64,000 nt of DNA from Uranotaenia lowii (Eukaryota; Arthropoda; Insecta; Diptera; Culicidae). Of the stretch, positions 45,360 through 57,715 are shown piece by piece. Location of the stretch: the NCBI RefSeq assembly GCF_029784155.1, contig NC_073693.1:220671770-220735769 (forward strand). Direction: 5' to 3'. The translations under genes and the position numbers were made by a program. Under the pieces are notes generated by a model, which saw nothing but the letters and a program-made list of their open reading frames with translations, did not search any database and had not been told where the DNA came from. Every line of letters starts with the position of its first letter. The first letter of the stretch is position 1.

Positions 45360-46880
45360 AATCGAAATGGGTTTGAGTTATTAGCTCAAACGTATCGGTT
45401 ATCAAAGTTTGTGACAATTGTCTGACTAAGAATATAAAAAATTAATACACAAACCCACCTTAACGAGATATTTTTATCTAATTCAGATATAGTTTGCTAT
45501 CAAAATCTTAGTTTTTGTCGTTTCTAAAAAAATATTATATCTCATTTGATACAAACAATTGTTTTTTCCTGCCTCAATTTGCTTGCTTTGAAAGCTTATT
45601 TAGGAATTTTAGAACTCTCATTTCTTGCTTCAGGCAGGGTTGTGTGTACTCAAAATTTTCAAGGATCGTGTAAGTTTGAAACAATGCATGAAATTTTGAG
45701 TACAAGTCTGGAGGCATTTAAAAATTGCATTTTGCGTACAAGTTAAATAGGAACAAGGCTAACATTTCATGAAAGCTTGCAAGCTGCGCAAGACTTACAT
45801 TTTTGCATTTTTTTTTCTTGGTAATCTTATTATAATGTTATCAAAGGGTGATTTAAATTAGTTATTCTTGCATAGACTTTTTGATATAATTTGAGATATT
45901 TTAAAATCATACAAGTACTTAATTATATCTCATTTTGATAGGAAAATATATCTTGATATAATATTGTTATTCTCTTCTGATCGAGCACTGCGTACAGCCG
46001 CTAAGTTGTTTTTTTTTTAAATCGTTTCATTCTATCTGAATTCACAGAGGATTTATATCTATATAATTTAATAATATCACTGATGAAATATCTCGTTGAG
46101 ATGGGTTTGTGTAACAATCTTGATATGCTCTTCTGATCGGGTATTGAACGATTATTTGGATTGAAATCGAATCCCGATCAGGAGGGAAAAACTAAATTAT
46201 ATCAAGATGAGATATTTTGATACTAATATTTTTCCTATCTAAATGAGTTATTATTCAGTACTCATAGGATGTTAAAATATCTCAAATTATATAAAAAAAT
46301 CTATGCGATCCTAGCTAAATCATATCAATTTTAGATATGCTCCTTACAAGATTATATCTCGTTCAGATAGCAAAGTTTGATATTGGGCAGAACAAAACCT
46401 ATCAATATTATAACTTATCAAGATATGAGTGCTTCGAGAAAATTTTCTAGTGGAATGTCAATAAACCACATTATTTGCTAAAACCATGCCCCATTTTTGG
46501 TTTCCCAAAACTAGGATTCAATTTTTGAATCTGTTGAGCGAATCTCATAAACGTACGGTTTGGGCCGTTGACTTCGATGTCCGTGTTTCAGAAAAAGTTG
46601 TACGTATATTTTTATTAGGACAATCCGAAAAAAATCTTGATCATTGAAAATGAGCTCAACCCCATTCAATTCTGTCCATCAGAATAAGATATAATTCAGA
46701 TTGGAGAAACTTAAAATCGAAATTTTGTAGTACTTAATTATAACTGAATCAAATGTAAATATCTTGGTGAGATACGCTTGAGTTATTATTTTGATATGCT
46801 CTCCTGATCGGGATGCTTGGATTTTCTAAGTTTTTCAAAACAATTACACAGATTTTCTCGATTCAAATACGATCAGGAAA
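45360..46880. mobile_element. Mosaic of MITEs sharing CTYCTGATCGGG ends
   Basis: A terminal-like word CTCTTCTGATCGGG or its complement occurs at about 45,974, 46,131, 46,174 (inverted) and 46,800. The block AAATATCTCGTTGAGATGGG and relatives occurs at about 45,460 (inverted), 46,085 and 46,756. A separate inverted pair, GCATAGACTTTTTGATATAA near 45,870 and its complement near 46,290, spans about 440 bp. This fits two or more related foldback MITEs nested or fused. I cannot assign each end confidently. Confidence 0.6.
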
Positions 46881-47157
46881 ATTATTACTAATGCTTATAA
46901 TTTATAAGTATCTACAAGAACAATACACACGCACAGCTGCTAAAGCCGGGCAGCTTTGTTTGCCGGTGGATTGAATTTAGGGAATGTTTTTTTTTTTGCT
47001 TTTTGATTTTGATTTGATTTCTTTCAGTCATACGCACTCCAGGGTTTGTCTATGAATCGTGTGACCAACATCTATTTGCTAAGTGTTAGTCAATCTCGTT
47101 TTTAAGTTTTTTTTTTCTCAGATTTAACTATTTTTGGTTATGAGAGTATTGAAGATG

Positions 47158-47240
47158 AAAGCTCAAATCTGAGAAAAAAAAGCCTAAATCTGAGAAACAA
47201 GCTTAAATTTGACAAAAAAAGCTTAAATCTGAGAGATGTG
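47158..47240. repeat. Degenerate ~24-bp tandem repeat
   Basis: The word AAGCTTAAATCTGAGA recurs about four times with changes between 47,158 and 47,240. A complement (TTCTCAGATTTAA) lies just left at about 47,115, giving hairpin potential. Confidence 0.6.
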
Positions 47241-48239
47241 CTCCACACGGATTCTACATCATTGCAGCCTTGTGTACGCAATGCGGTTGCGCTGATAGGT
47301 TAGTGCCGGCGCTCACAAATCGAATCATCTCCGGTTGCGTTCTGTTCTTATGCCAATGATGCTATAATATTGATTACTCACGATTGGCATAGAGGCTGAA
47401 TTTTGGGTGTAGCTTTTTAAAGCATCTGCTTCCAATTCGACATACGAAGCAACATGACCAAATAAAAATTCTATAAAATATTATTTGACGGTCGCCATGA
47501 AAAGAATCGTTTGAAAAAAGTGTAGATAATTTTTCAAAACAGAATTTGTAAACTGGTAAACTGTATGTATGTAAACTGTACTTGATATTTAGGTTGTTAT
47601 TTGTTTTTTCTTCTAATAACTTGTAATGGTTAACTATTGATAAGAACCCTCTTTTATATACGATTTAGTGTGATATATGATTTAGTGTTACTCTACGTTC
47701 GAAAGATTAATTTAGTAAGTTTTTCCCCAAAAAAAATCCATGCTTTTCATGTTCAAACAGTAAAGGGTTCACGTTCGATTGGTACTGTACTGGCACTTTT
47801 GGAATTGGTAAGGCGGCGTGAAATGACCGCAGCGAGCAGAAGTTAAGCTTTTGCTCCAATCGTTCGCCAATACGGCCCATCTAAATTGGATGAGCCGGAA
47901 AAATAATGAAAACAGAGGTAGAGAAAAAACAAAAATTGTCGGTAGCCGCCTCGATTGACCGTCACCGATATATAGCGATTACCGGGCTAAATTTGAGTGG
48001 CACTAAATGGCACAGATTGTTTGGTGGAGTCGTAAACTAATCGGTCGACGACGTGTGCTCCGAAAAAAAAATAAGCGCAACAATCATCCGAAAAGTTTTA
48101 TGTCGACTTGGTTGTTGTTCATTTTGTTTTTGGTTTTTGATTCTCGTTTAGGTCTTATGTCTTTATGCTATGCTCTCGTCGCAGCAGCAAATCAATTAAT
48201 CTAATTGAACTCGGGCCTAACGATACGAAACAACACCAC

Positions 48240-48486
48240 GTAACCCTTGAGTGAACATCTGCTATCTACCGGGGTGTTTCGTGTATCTAGTATTTGTTTT
48301 ATTCGGCAAATCGCTGAGAGATGTCAAGCCTTGTTAGTCGGCACCGTATTCTGACACTCTGGGGGGACGACTAACTTTTCGTTGTTGCCTGGATTGAGCT
48401 GAACTGACATTGGAATTGCAAACCAACTGCTTGCTGCTCATCGTGGCCCCCTCCACCATCATCAGCGCCTCTCCAGGCCGAACAGG
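48240..48486 (+). other. Candidate host non-coding exon ending at a splice donor
   Basis: A GC-richer, transposon-free block ends in CCGAACAG|GTAAGC at 48,486/48,487, a good donor. No long frame runs into the donor, so it would be a 5' untranslated exon. There is no acceptor or promoter I can defend, and no link to the coding exon at 10.6 kb. The broader block 47,270-48,490 has a similar composition. Confidence 0.35.
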
Positions 48487-48918
48487 TAAGCTTGAAATTG
48501 GAATGGAACACTAAACTGAGTTGATGGATATTCCATGGGGATTCGCAAGAGCAGTTTGCCGAATCATTGTTTAGCTATTCTTTTTTTCGCAAAAAAAAAA
48601 CTCATGGATCCTGCCAAAGAAACTTCGTCTTCTTTGAACTAACCCTAAGGAATTACCACAAACGAAATAAAAGCTCCATTTGTAAATCAAATGTACGGAA
48701 TGACTGGAAAATAATGCAACCAACTTGGGAATGCTGTAGCTTAGCTCAGCTTGATGGACTACTCACATAGATTTTATTCATAAACGATTAAATCCAAAAC
48801 TGAGACCGAACCCTGATCATCGAATACATAGTACACTTCCTGTGGTCTGGTGTTTTGGCATTTGTAAGATGCTAGTCATCATAACTTTGCAAGATGTACG
48901 CTTAAGGAGTGTATTGGG

Positions 48919-49758
48919 CAGGCTTCCGAAAAGTACAGCTTTGCTATGACAGCCTTTTTCTTGCCGAACAAACTGTCTCGGTTTTCCTTACCACTCGGTT
49001 CGCTGCTGTACCGTCGGTAACGAATCGTAGTGCTTCGGCTACATCGCACACGTGCGAGAACCCAGGCTGTATCTCAACAATCGGCTCAAAGCATGCGTTG
49101 CCGAAAATGTTGTGCTTTAAGCTGTAGCGAACCCAACCGACAGTTCGGTTTTCATCCCTTCATGCCTCCTGTTTCGAAAATAATTTCACCTAACTGTCGG
49201 CTGCAGGCCGTGACAGTTTTTGCAGGGCTGTCACGGGTGACTGTCATGCCCATACCGTACCCATGCCCGATCGTATGCGCTGCTGCTCGGTTTCGAATAG
49301 ATCGAACGAGCCATCTATTCGCACCGAGCAGCAGCATACGACCGAGGAAAACGCGATGTGTGATGCCGGTGCAGGTTAGGCGAAAAGGGAAGGGGAGGGT
49401 GATTGGGGTGATCACCACCCGCAGTAGCTTCAAGCAAAAGGAAAATTCATACGTTCGTTTGAAATTAACTCGGCCCGAGCGAATCTCGGCTACAGTCGGA
49501 CGGAGTAAGTAGTGCTGTCATGCGAAATTCAACGCATTGAAAACTGTCACGAAGATATTCCCAAAACTGTCACGAAGCTTAAAAAACTTTCATACCCACG
49601 AACAAACTCTCGCATGAGGTAAAACGAGGCCTCGCTGCACATCGCACGACCGCTCCTTTTAAAACTGTCGGGGAAGAAATATTCGGGAAGCTTTCATCGA
49701 GGTGCATGTGCGACTTTCGCAAGAATACTGTCGTTCGCCAGTACTTTTCGGAAGCCTG
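48919..49758. mobile_element. hAT-type MITE, 840 bp, perfect 8-bp duplication
   Basis: The ends CAGGCTTCCGAAAAGTAC and GTACTTTTCGGAAGCCTG are perfect inverted repeats. They are flanked by GTATTGGG at 48,911-48,918 and 49,759-49,766. Internally, CGTGACAGTTTT or AACTGTCACG words recur several times. A hairpin at 49,271-49,342 has ~30-bp arms (TGCTGCTGCTCGG...). It is notably GC-richer than its surroundings. The open frames inside (for example 49,030-49,512) look fortuitous. A truncated copy lies at 62,787-63,165 in the opposite orientation. Confidence 0.92.
49271..49342. repeat. Near-perfect hairpin inside the hAT-type MITE
   Basis: The left arm 49,271-49,302 (TCGTATGCGCTGCTGCTCGG onward) pairs with the right arm 49,313-49,342 (ATCTATTCGCACCGAGCAGC onward), leaving a 10-base loop with 2-4 mismatches or gaps. 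Confidence 0.85.
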
Positions 49759-50945
49759 GTATTGGGAAAAAATGCAACAATTTGTTTGTTTTAATAACTT
49801 TTGAATGCATGGATAGAAATTGATTAAATGTTCAGTGGAGCTACCTAGTAATGTAATATGTACGTGTACAAAGTTTGGTGACAATCTGTCAATTGGTTTT
49901 TAAGATAACGTCCAAAACTGGAGTGACAAAATTTTTTGGGCAGGATCGAGAAAAATTCAAAAAAGGCCCAGTGGGAAAAAAGCCGCTGGAAATCAACTAA
50001 TCGACCAAAGTTCACTTGGTAAATCGTTTAAGAAGTCCTCAAGTTCCAGTAGTGTGCTAAAATTTGAATAAAAGTGAAGATGATTCATTCCATGTAGTGC
50101 GATGGAATGTGAAAGGTTTTTTCAAACTCAATCACAAATATGAATAGATGAAATGATAAAAAAGCCAGATTTTTCTGACTGGTTCGTTATAAATAGGCAT
50201 GAATCAATTTCTACTAGGTAAAAAAGCTGCTCACCGGTAAAATAAACAAAATACGGTGGTCAAATCGTGCGCAAAATATTTGGACTGCTTGTGGGGAGAT
50301 ATTTTAAAAAGTTTCGTAATGGACAGCAAAACGAAATCATTAGCGGCACCTGGCAGGTTTCCAACCAGAAATTTTTCGTTGACAAGTCTTGCCTGTATTT
50401 CGCGGAGATAAACAAGAAGAAAAAATGAAAAATTTAATGTCTAGTACTTGAAGAGGCTAAGGATCTGTGAAAACGGCAAATTACTCATTCTTTAATAACT
50501 ATTGACACGATGAATGGTTAAAAATACAAACAATTACCTTTTTACCTGCAAAACAATTCCATAGATCCCTAAAAGTTTATACTCTGTTTAAGTTGGATCT
50601 GGAATCGTGCCATTACGCAAAACGGTGTTGGATTGATAAATAGTCACATATGTTGTTTTTGTGCCTAAAGAGGGCAATCGATTAAATTTGTTATAAATTC
50701 CACCATATTCAAAATTTTGAGATATTCTGTGGTGGTTCATTGCATGTATTAGAGGTGGCGCACGTGTTACCCAAAAGTCGAAAAATTTCTTCATTGTGCG
50801 CTATCTCAAAAACAACTTGCCAGAACATCACAAAAATTTGCACATGTAAACATTACCAGATAACTTTACTGAAAGTTTCATCAGTTTCCATTATGCATTC
50901 AAAAGTTATACGCAAAACAAAGTGTGGCAATTTTTCAACTCCGTA

Positions 50946-51280
50946 GAGTTTAAGAAAAAAGGTCTCTTCAAAAAAAACATGAAGTTTCACTGAGAGCCTA
51001 TGTGTGTGTCCGTTTTAAAAAAAAATATCAGTAATTATGAATTTATCACAGCTTGACACATGCCCGGTCCTATTGGGGTGTTCCTCCCACTCCCAACCTC
51101 CCCCCCCCCCCCATTTTTCCTAGTTGAAGTACATTAAATTTCCAACATTTTCGTGTTGATCAACAAAAAAAAAATCACTGAAAGTCCTGAGGTTGGTAAA
51201 AGTGGGTCCATCAAACTCAAACAGCCACTGCAATTTCTTGGGCCGAACGTCACCAAATAACTTTTGTTAAGTTACTAAGA
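50946..51280. other. Spacer with a C-run
   Basis: Contains a homopolymer C-run near 51,101-51,112. No gene or repeat end was recognised. Confidence 0.5.
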
Positions 51281-51288
51281 GTGTTCAG

Positions 51289-52035
51289 TTGTGTGCCCCA
51301 AATGACCCGACTTTTGAAAAAGTTGTGTGCTGCAGGTTAAAACTAATCCTTGGCCTAGTGCAAGATCTCATGCCAAATTTGGACCAGATCGGATCACGGG
51401 AAGGGGTCGCTCAACGAGCCTGAACTTTGTATGAGAATTTGGGACATTTTCTTCGGGAGAAATATGAAAAACCAGTTTTTTTTATGGAAAACTTTGGTTT
51501 CCTTCGGCCGATTACTTTTAAAAATGGGTTTTCTTAAAGCCCAAAGTATGACAAATATTTTATCCCAAGGCTGCAAATCGATTCGAATCGGCTAACTTTT
51601 TTAAAGGTGGTATTCATCACGGTTAATGCTGCGTCGAAATGTTCGAACGTCCCGATTCATTAACAATGATGAATACCACCCTTAGAAAAGTTAGCCCATT
51701 TTTGAAGCTTAATAACTTTTTATATTAACTCGAGTCGATTTGCAGTCTTCGGACAAAATATTTGTCATAAACTAGGCTTTAAGAAACCCCGTTTTCGAAA
51801 GAAATCCGCCGAAAGAAACCAAAGTTCTTGATGAAAAACTAGTTTTTCATGTTTCTCCCGAACAAAATGTCTAAAAATCCCATACAAACTTCAGGCTCGT
51901 TGAGCGATCACTCCCCGTGATCCAATCTGGCCCAAATTTGACATGAGATCATGCACTAGGACTAGGATCAATTTCAGCCTGCAGCGCATAACATTTTACA
52001 GGTTTTGAATTTCCCATATAAATTTGAGTAAGTCT
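51289..52035. mobile_element. Second foldback MITE of the 11.3-kb family, 747 bp
   Basis: The arms are imperfect reverse complements: CTGCAGGTTAAAACTAATCC with CTAGTGCAAGATCTCATGCC on the left are mirrored at about 51,935-51,995 on the right. The centre is near 51,640. The right terminus, reverse complemented, begins TAGACTTACTCAAATTTATA, close to the TAGACTGACCCAAATTTGTA start of the 11,306 element. The left terminus is more diverged. An 8-bp duplication GTGTTCAG/GTGTTTAG (one mismatch) lies at 51,281-51,288 and 52,036-52,043. Confidence 0.8.
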
Positions 52036-52150
52036 AGTGTTTAGTTTAAATTGATGACCCTCTACTATGTATTTCGGAAATTTCAGCTACGTAATGAAAT
52101 GTAGAAGCAACATTTTTGCAAAAAATTTCACTAAATATCTCTCCTACATA

Positions 52151-52420
52151 CACTGCCGGCCAAAAGTTTGGGATCACCCTCTAAAAAACATGCAAATTTA
52201 GATCGTTCATATCTCAGCCGTATTAGGATATATTGAAAATCTACTGATCTCATTTAAAAGATAATGAGCAATAGCTATTTCGAAGGTATTTTGCCCAGAA
52301 GTAATATTTTAATTTTGTACCTTAAACTTAACCCAAAGTTAGAACATTTTTAAAAAATCGAACTCAATATTCAAAACCGATCACATTGGGATCGGGTGGA
52401 CCCAATTTCGAAATTTGAGA
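52151..52420. mobile_element. One-ended Tc1-like terminus
   Basis: ACTGCCGGCCAAAAGTTTGG followed by GATCACCC starts next to a TA at about 52,149. This end style is common in Tc1-like elements. The opposite end is not present within several kilobases, so the right limit is arbitrary. Confidence 0.5.
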
Positions 52421-53310
52421 TCCTTATTTTATTAATTAAAAGTATATTCTAAAATTTTTGCTCAATTTTTTTTTATTGTGTTTTCAGAAGTAAAGAATAA
52501 GAATAACACTTAGAAAAATTATTAAAACGCAAAAATACTTGCATTTTGAAAATAAAAGTAGTTCCTGTCGTGAAATTTACGAAAAAAAAAATATATTAGG
52601 CCTTATCATCATTTAAAGTTCAAAAACCGTCATTTGACCGCCTCCGGTACGTTTAGTTTTAAGTTGCGTTTATAGTAAGAAAATTAAAATGCAGGATTTT
52701 TTTTATGTAGTAATCGGTTTTCCAGTATGCGCTTCAGAAGCGTATTTCTTTCACAAGCAGTCTAACCTTCTCATTATTCTTTTCAGCATTGTAACCATTG
52801 TTTGATGCTAATGTAATTCGATTTATGAATAACAAATTAAAAGCAGACATTTTTTTTCCACCATTTTATCGGATGGGTTATATATTTCTTTGTAAAAAAT
52901 GATTAAAATTAATAATTAAAAATGTTTCAATGAAGTGTTTGAATTTTGTTACTTTTTGTGACAACTTAACAAATTGAAAAAAAAAATTTCTCGATATTTG
53001 TTTTGTTGCTATTTTCATTTTTTACAGAATGCATCCCAAAAATAAGTTCTTTCTCTTTATTAAAGGTATTAAAACTTACTTGACGATTTCAACTATGAAG
53101 ACACATTTAAAATTGAAGAATATCAAAAAATAAAAAATATTTTATTCAAAAAATCTACATGAAGGAATAAACATCTAGCTTAGATGGAACGATTCAAAAA
53201 CTAATAAATATTTCATTTTCCTCCCACATAGGGGAGAAGCGGCCTAAATGCGCATACGAAGGAAAATACTTATTTTCTCTCATATTCCAATAGATAGGAG
53301 CCGGCCCGTG

Positions 53311-53363
53311 CGAAAGACCCGTCCATGGGGGGGAGGGGGGGGGGGGGGGTGGTGGGTCTTTCG
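53311..53363. repeat. G-run inside a short inverted repeat
   Basis: CGAAAGACCC at 53,311-53,320 and GGGTCTTTCG at 53,354-53,363 flank a run of 20 or more G with a single A. The run could form a G-quadruplex. It is also a likely place for sequencing error. Confidence 0.75.
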
Positions 53364-55527
53364 AAATTCATTTTTAGCTAGAAATAATAACAATACCAAA
53401 AATGCATAATAAACAGCAAAATTGATTTTTAAACCATTTTTTACTCATGACCTTCACATAAATTCGAAAAAATAATAAATTATACTGATACGATTCAAAA
53501 TAAATCAGAATAAAGTTTCAAATCAATGCTAGTTCTGGTAAGTTATAAATAAATTATTAAAATGATGATACTTATTCTGAACTAGACGTTTCAAGTCAAT
53601 ATATTCGAAACACCAGAAAACGAATGCGTATAAAAATTTCGAATAAAACCAAAACTTTCAGCATGAACACCAGTGCACAGGAAAAGGATTCATAAAATAT
53701 ATCACCAGATATGAAAAGAAACGGAATTTGAGTTTTCAAATATATTTCAGATCAGGTCAGGAATTAACCATGATTAATTTTGTTTTTAAAAACGATTTGC
53801 ATTGTAAATTATAGATGATTTTAAATTACATTTCGTTTCTTTATTTTCAATTGAAGAGTTGATTCAAAATTCCTATGTATTATTTTGAATTTTAGATAAG
53901 GATTTGAAATGTGAATTTTCGATAAGGAAAAACAATCCATTTTGAACATTAGCGAATTTATTCAAAACACACAGATGATAATTGAATTCAATTTAATTAT
54001 GTGAAATTTTTTATTTCAAGAGTGCCAGGGATCAAAGTCAGAGATAAAATTCTTTATTATATTCAAATTCATCCAGTTATCAATATAAAAGGCTACAAAC
54101 GATTAGGATTTATTGAAGTTTACAATAATAACTTTTGATATTTAAAACACAACATGTTAACAGTTTAAGAAAAGGGTGATTTCTTGAATGATCAAATATG
54201 AAACTGTTAAAAATAAGGAATTCAAAGTATTGTATAAATATTGAAAACAGAAAGCGAATACTAATTATGCTTTTAGAACACAGAAACTCAGAAGAGAGAA
54301 GAGAGGCAAACTTTTGAAAAATATTTCATTTTTTTAATTAGTTTGACTTAAAATTCGGAAAGTTTATTTGAAAAAAAAAACCATTCAATAGAATTTGGTA
54401 AATTATAGTTCGGTAAATTAAAATATTAGTTTAATTTATCGGCCTTTTTTGTAAAAATTATGTTCTTTTAGTAAGCACATTTCGAAATTTTGAAAATGAA
54501 AGTTTATTCCGTGAGAACTCGCTTATTTTCAACATTTTTCGATTCTTTTTTTTATAACCAACGGTTTTAATCACCACAGCTTTATAAATTCAAACATACT
54601 ATGAAGATAAAAACGAAAAGATAACATTTTAAAACGAATTTGTTTCTCTAAAACGTCTTACCTAATTAAAATCTTTTCAATGGAATTTTATTTATAATTC
54701 AAGTGACAATATTTTGATGCCTATGGAAATTTTTGGCATCCTGAACTCGATTTTTTTTTCAGATTTTGTGTACCACCTCTTTTTTTGGTGGTATGGAGAT
54801 AAGAAGTTTCAACACTAATCAGTTTTAAGTGTTTTATTCAATTAAGGAATATAATTTTCATGATGACGCTGAATGATCTAAAACAGTTAAATTCCACAGT
54901 TTTTGTTAATTGGGTGTAGATTGACTTTAAAAGTAAATAAAAAAGCGTTTATTTCATTTAACAAATTGATTGAAATCTGAAGAACGAATTAATTTTTGCC
55001 CTTAAAAATATCTCAAATTTTTATTTAGTTAATACTTCTTTGAAAATTCGTTTAAATTTTATTATTTTATGGTATTGAGAAAAGAAAACAAATATAAAAC
55101 TTCTTTATATATTTTTTGGAGTTGAATATTTAGAAGATCAAAATGCTCAAAAGAAAATGGTGGCTGAAATTGCTTTCTTGAAAAATATTTCATATCAGCA
55201 TAAAACTTGTAATGATATAAAAGTTTTTTTTTCTATTATAATAGTGATAAGTGATAAAGTTATGGATGAACTAATTTAGAAATACTTCTCTAAGAAACAA
55301 TTTTAAAGACGTGGTAGTGTTTTTGTGTGTCAAGATTGGAGTTTCAATACAGAAGGTTTATTAAATTTTAAATCTAAATTGACAATTAAAATTAGTTTCA
55401 ATTCGTGAACGTTATATATTTAGCATCTTAGATGACTTAGGCCTAGAATGACTAAAGCGTACTAAATACCGCCTGAGGCAAGCCAATTGTCTGACATGTT
55501 TTTAACACTTGTTTTCAGACACCTTTG

Positions 55528-55600
55528 TGTAATGAGTTATTTCATGTTACTGCGGTAAATTTCTCGAACTGAAAATTTTACTTGAAAAAAATCTCTTGGG
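55528..55600 (+). repeat. Dispersed ~75-bp repeat, copy 2
   Basis: AGTTATTTCATGTTACTGCGG followed by GAACTGAAAATTTTACTTG matches the copy at 38,936-39,010. Confidence 0.65.
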
Positions 55601-56761
55601 TTTAACCCATAAAAAGCACAGATCTAGGAAAAAATGTTTCAATTGACTTCTAAGAAAAAACTTACAGAGGTTTTCTTATTGTTGATTATTCGAAAATGCC
55701 GGATTCATCCACAATATAAGCAAAACCAAACCAAAATCTCAAATTAAGTTAACACAGTTAATTATTTTTGAGTCGAATGCAATTTTTTTATTTGTTTCAA
55801 CGAAAATTTTTCTTTTTTTCTTTTGGAATTTTGAAATAAGATTTCAACGCCTTTTTTCTTCCATTCTCTTGAATTTTATGAGAAATAGGATTTTTGCCGG
55901 ATGTTGCCGGATTTTTTAGTTGAAAATTTTAAAAACCTGGAAATTTTATGTGGCAAAAAACAATCTTCAAAAAAATACGATTGTTAAGTTTTTTCGACTA
56001 TCGTTTTTTTTTAAATTGGTTAGTTTTTCATTCGTTTCAGTTCGAATAAAATTAAAAATCTTGTTTATATGCTTGAAACTATAAATCATATTAATGAAAA
56101 TAAAATTCCAAAAGCACCATACCTCAGAATCTGACTTTGGTAATCTTTTTTCAGAAATCAATTTTTATTTTGGAATAACCAGATATGGTAGATAGTGTGA
56201 GATAACCAGAATTGAAAATGAGAATTGTATCTGAGAATTGATGATAATACTACGATATTTTCAAATAATTTATTCAGTGAAATATTTCAGAATAATATTT
56301 AAGTATCAGAGCCTTACATTCTATTTTAAATTCATTACAACTTACAACTATTTTCAAACTCCTTTCTCAATTGTTTGCTTCAGTTTTTTTTTCTTCATTT
56401 TCTTCTTCAACAATATTTATATTATTTTCATTAAAAATGACATTTCTAACGAGAGATACCTTGAAGAGCTCAAAAGCCAAAAATTTGTATATTCCTTTTT
56501 ATCAATCAATAACATTTGAACAAACACCTCTCTTCCTCCAAGAGCCAGGTATAGGGCCCGACATGTCTAAAGCATTAAGTTTTAGAATATTTATAAATTT
56601 TCAGAATCACTCTGATGACGTTCTAAGGGTGGCTCCAGAGAAACAAAAGGAGTGCTTATAGTTGATGTATTTTAATTAACAATTGCAGTTGTTTTAAACC
56701 TCTGTCAGCAGAAACTAAAAAATATAGATCAGTGTAATCAGATAAAAACAATGTGTACGTA

Positions 56762-57713
56762 CCGTAAAACGGGGTAACTTTGATCACCGGGGTAACTTTG
56801 ACCAACAATAAATTTTTCCACATTATCATCAGTAACTCAGTCTATAGTTAGAATTTTTGAAAACTGTTTTCTACGTTGGAAAGCCTATATTTTGAGTATT
56901 AAGTAGACAAAGTTAAGTTTGTATTTGAAATTTTTTTTCTGTTAGCAAAAATGTGATTTCAAAGTCTTAAAATATCTATTTTTACAAAGCTCGCAAACAA
57001 ACAGCCTTCCTGATGATACCAAAAAGCATTTAGAAGCAAACGGCTTGTTGAAAGTGAAAGAATTACTTTTTGCTTTAAATATGTATAGTTATAGTGCTAT
57101 TTTTATAGTCATTAAATGATAATTTTTTTTTTTATATATTTAAATAATAAGGACATTTTCAAAGAGTAAGCCCGTATTTGAAAAATGGCTAGGAACTCTA
57201 TCAAATTGTTAAATTTTAAGAAAAAAACGAAAACGGAAATAGTGGGGAGTTTTAGGAGAATGTGTGAAGGTAAAATTTCATTTGTATTTTGAAGCTCAGA
57301 CTATTTAGAAATTGTTATAATTTTTGCCCTTAAATGTAGGCAGCATCATTATTCTTTTTCCGATTATAAATGTTTTTAAACGAAAACGTTAAAAAGCAAG
57401 GGAAAATTGATAAACTAGCAATTGTAAACATTATGAAGGTGTTTTGTATCCTTTATGATCAAAAAAACTCGATAAAACCGTCAAAATAGAGACTGATCAA
57501 TGTTACCCCAAAACATCAAATTCTGAACAGAGACGAAATCGACGAAATTTTTAAATCAAATTTAAAGTAGTCTAATACATTTTTGCAACCATGTTTTACG
57601 TTCATAAGAGTCCAATACTGGTTTTAATAATATGAAACATGCCTTAATCCCCTTAACAGAAAAAATAATCGAAAAATATTGAAAAAAGTGATCAATCTTA
57701 CCCCGGATTACGG
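56762..57713. mobile_element. TA-flanked MITE (copy B), 952 bp, uninterrupted
   Basis: The ends CCGTAAAACGGGGTAACTTT and GTAAAACG-type inverted partner TTACCCCGGATTACGG lie beside TA at 56,760-56,761 and 57,714-57,715. The sequence is collinear with the element at 6,419-9,585. At the place where that copy carries the hAT element, this copy reads GGGGAGTTTTAGGAGAATGTG without interruption. Confidence 0.92.
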
Positions 57714-57715
57714 TA

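Larger units (their letters stand above)
48899..50943. mobile_element. Tc1-like element with ~170-bp inverted ends, interrupted
   Basis: Sequence from 49,767 (ATAACTTTTGAATGCATGGA and onward for ~170 bp) is mirrored at about 50,755-50,943 (TGCATTCAAAAGTTATACGC). The right end lies beside TA at 50,944. If the nested MITE at 48,919-49,758 is removed, the left end starts near a TA at 48,897. The interior (about 49,950-50,720) shows scattered basic, degenerate coding-like stretches but no intact transposase; I could not place catalytic residues. Confidence 0.6.
52421..56759. other. Long AT-rich region without recognised genes
   Basis: Frames are short and motif-less, including 55,967-56,161 minus and 56,238-56,661 plus. 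Two local features are a G-rich run within a small inverted repeat at 53,311-53,363 and a copy of a dispersed repeat at 55,528-55,600. No terminal repeats were found in the rest. Confidence 0.5.

Noticed and set aside
49030..49512. 160-codon open frame as a gene
   Set aside because: It lies wholly inside the hAT-type MITE and overlaps its hairpin. The overlapping opposite frame is equally open, which is typical of GC-rich non-coding repeats.
50250..50420. Possible transposase catalytic region in the Tc1-like element
   Set aside because: Scattered basic and aromatic residues are suggestive, but I could not find DDE-spaced acids or helix-turn-helix motifs, so no coding call was made.
56238..56661. 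Two overlapping plus-strand frames as small genes
   Set aside because: They overlap in different frames, are dominated by Phe/Ile/Ser from AT-rich DNA and have no motif.
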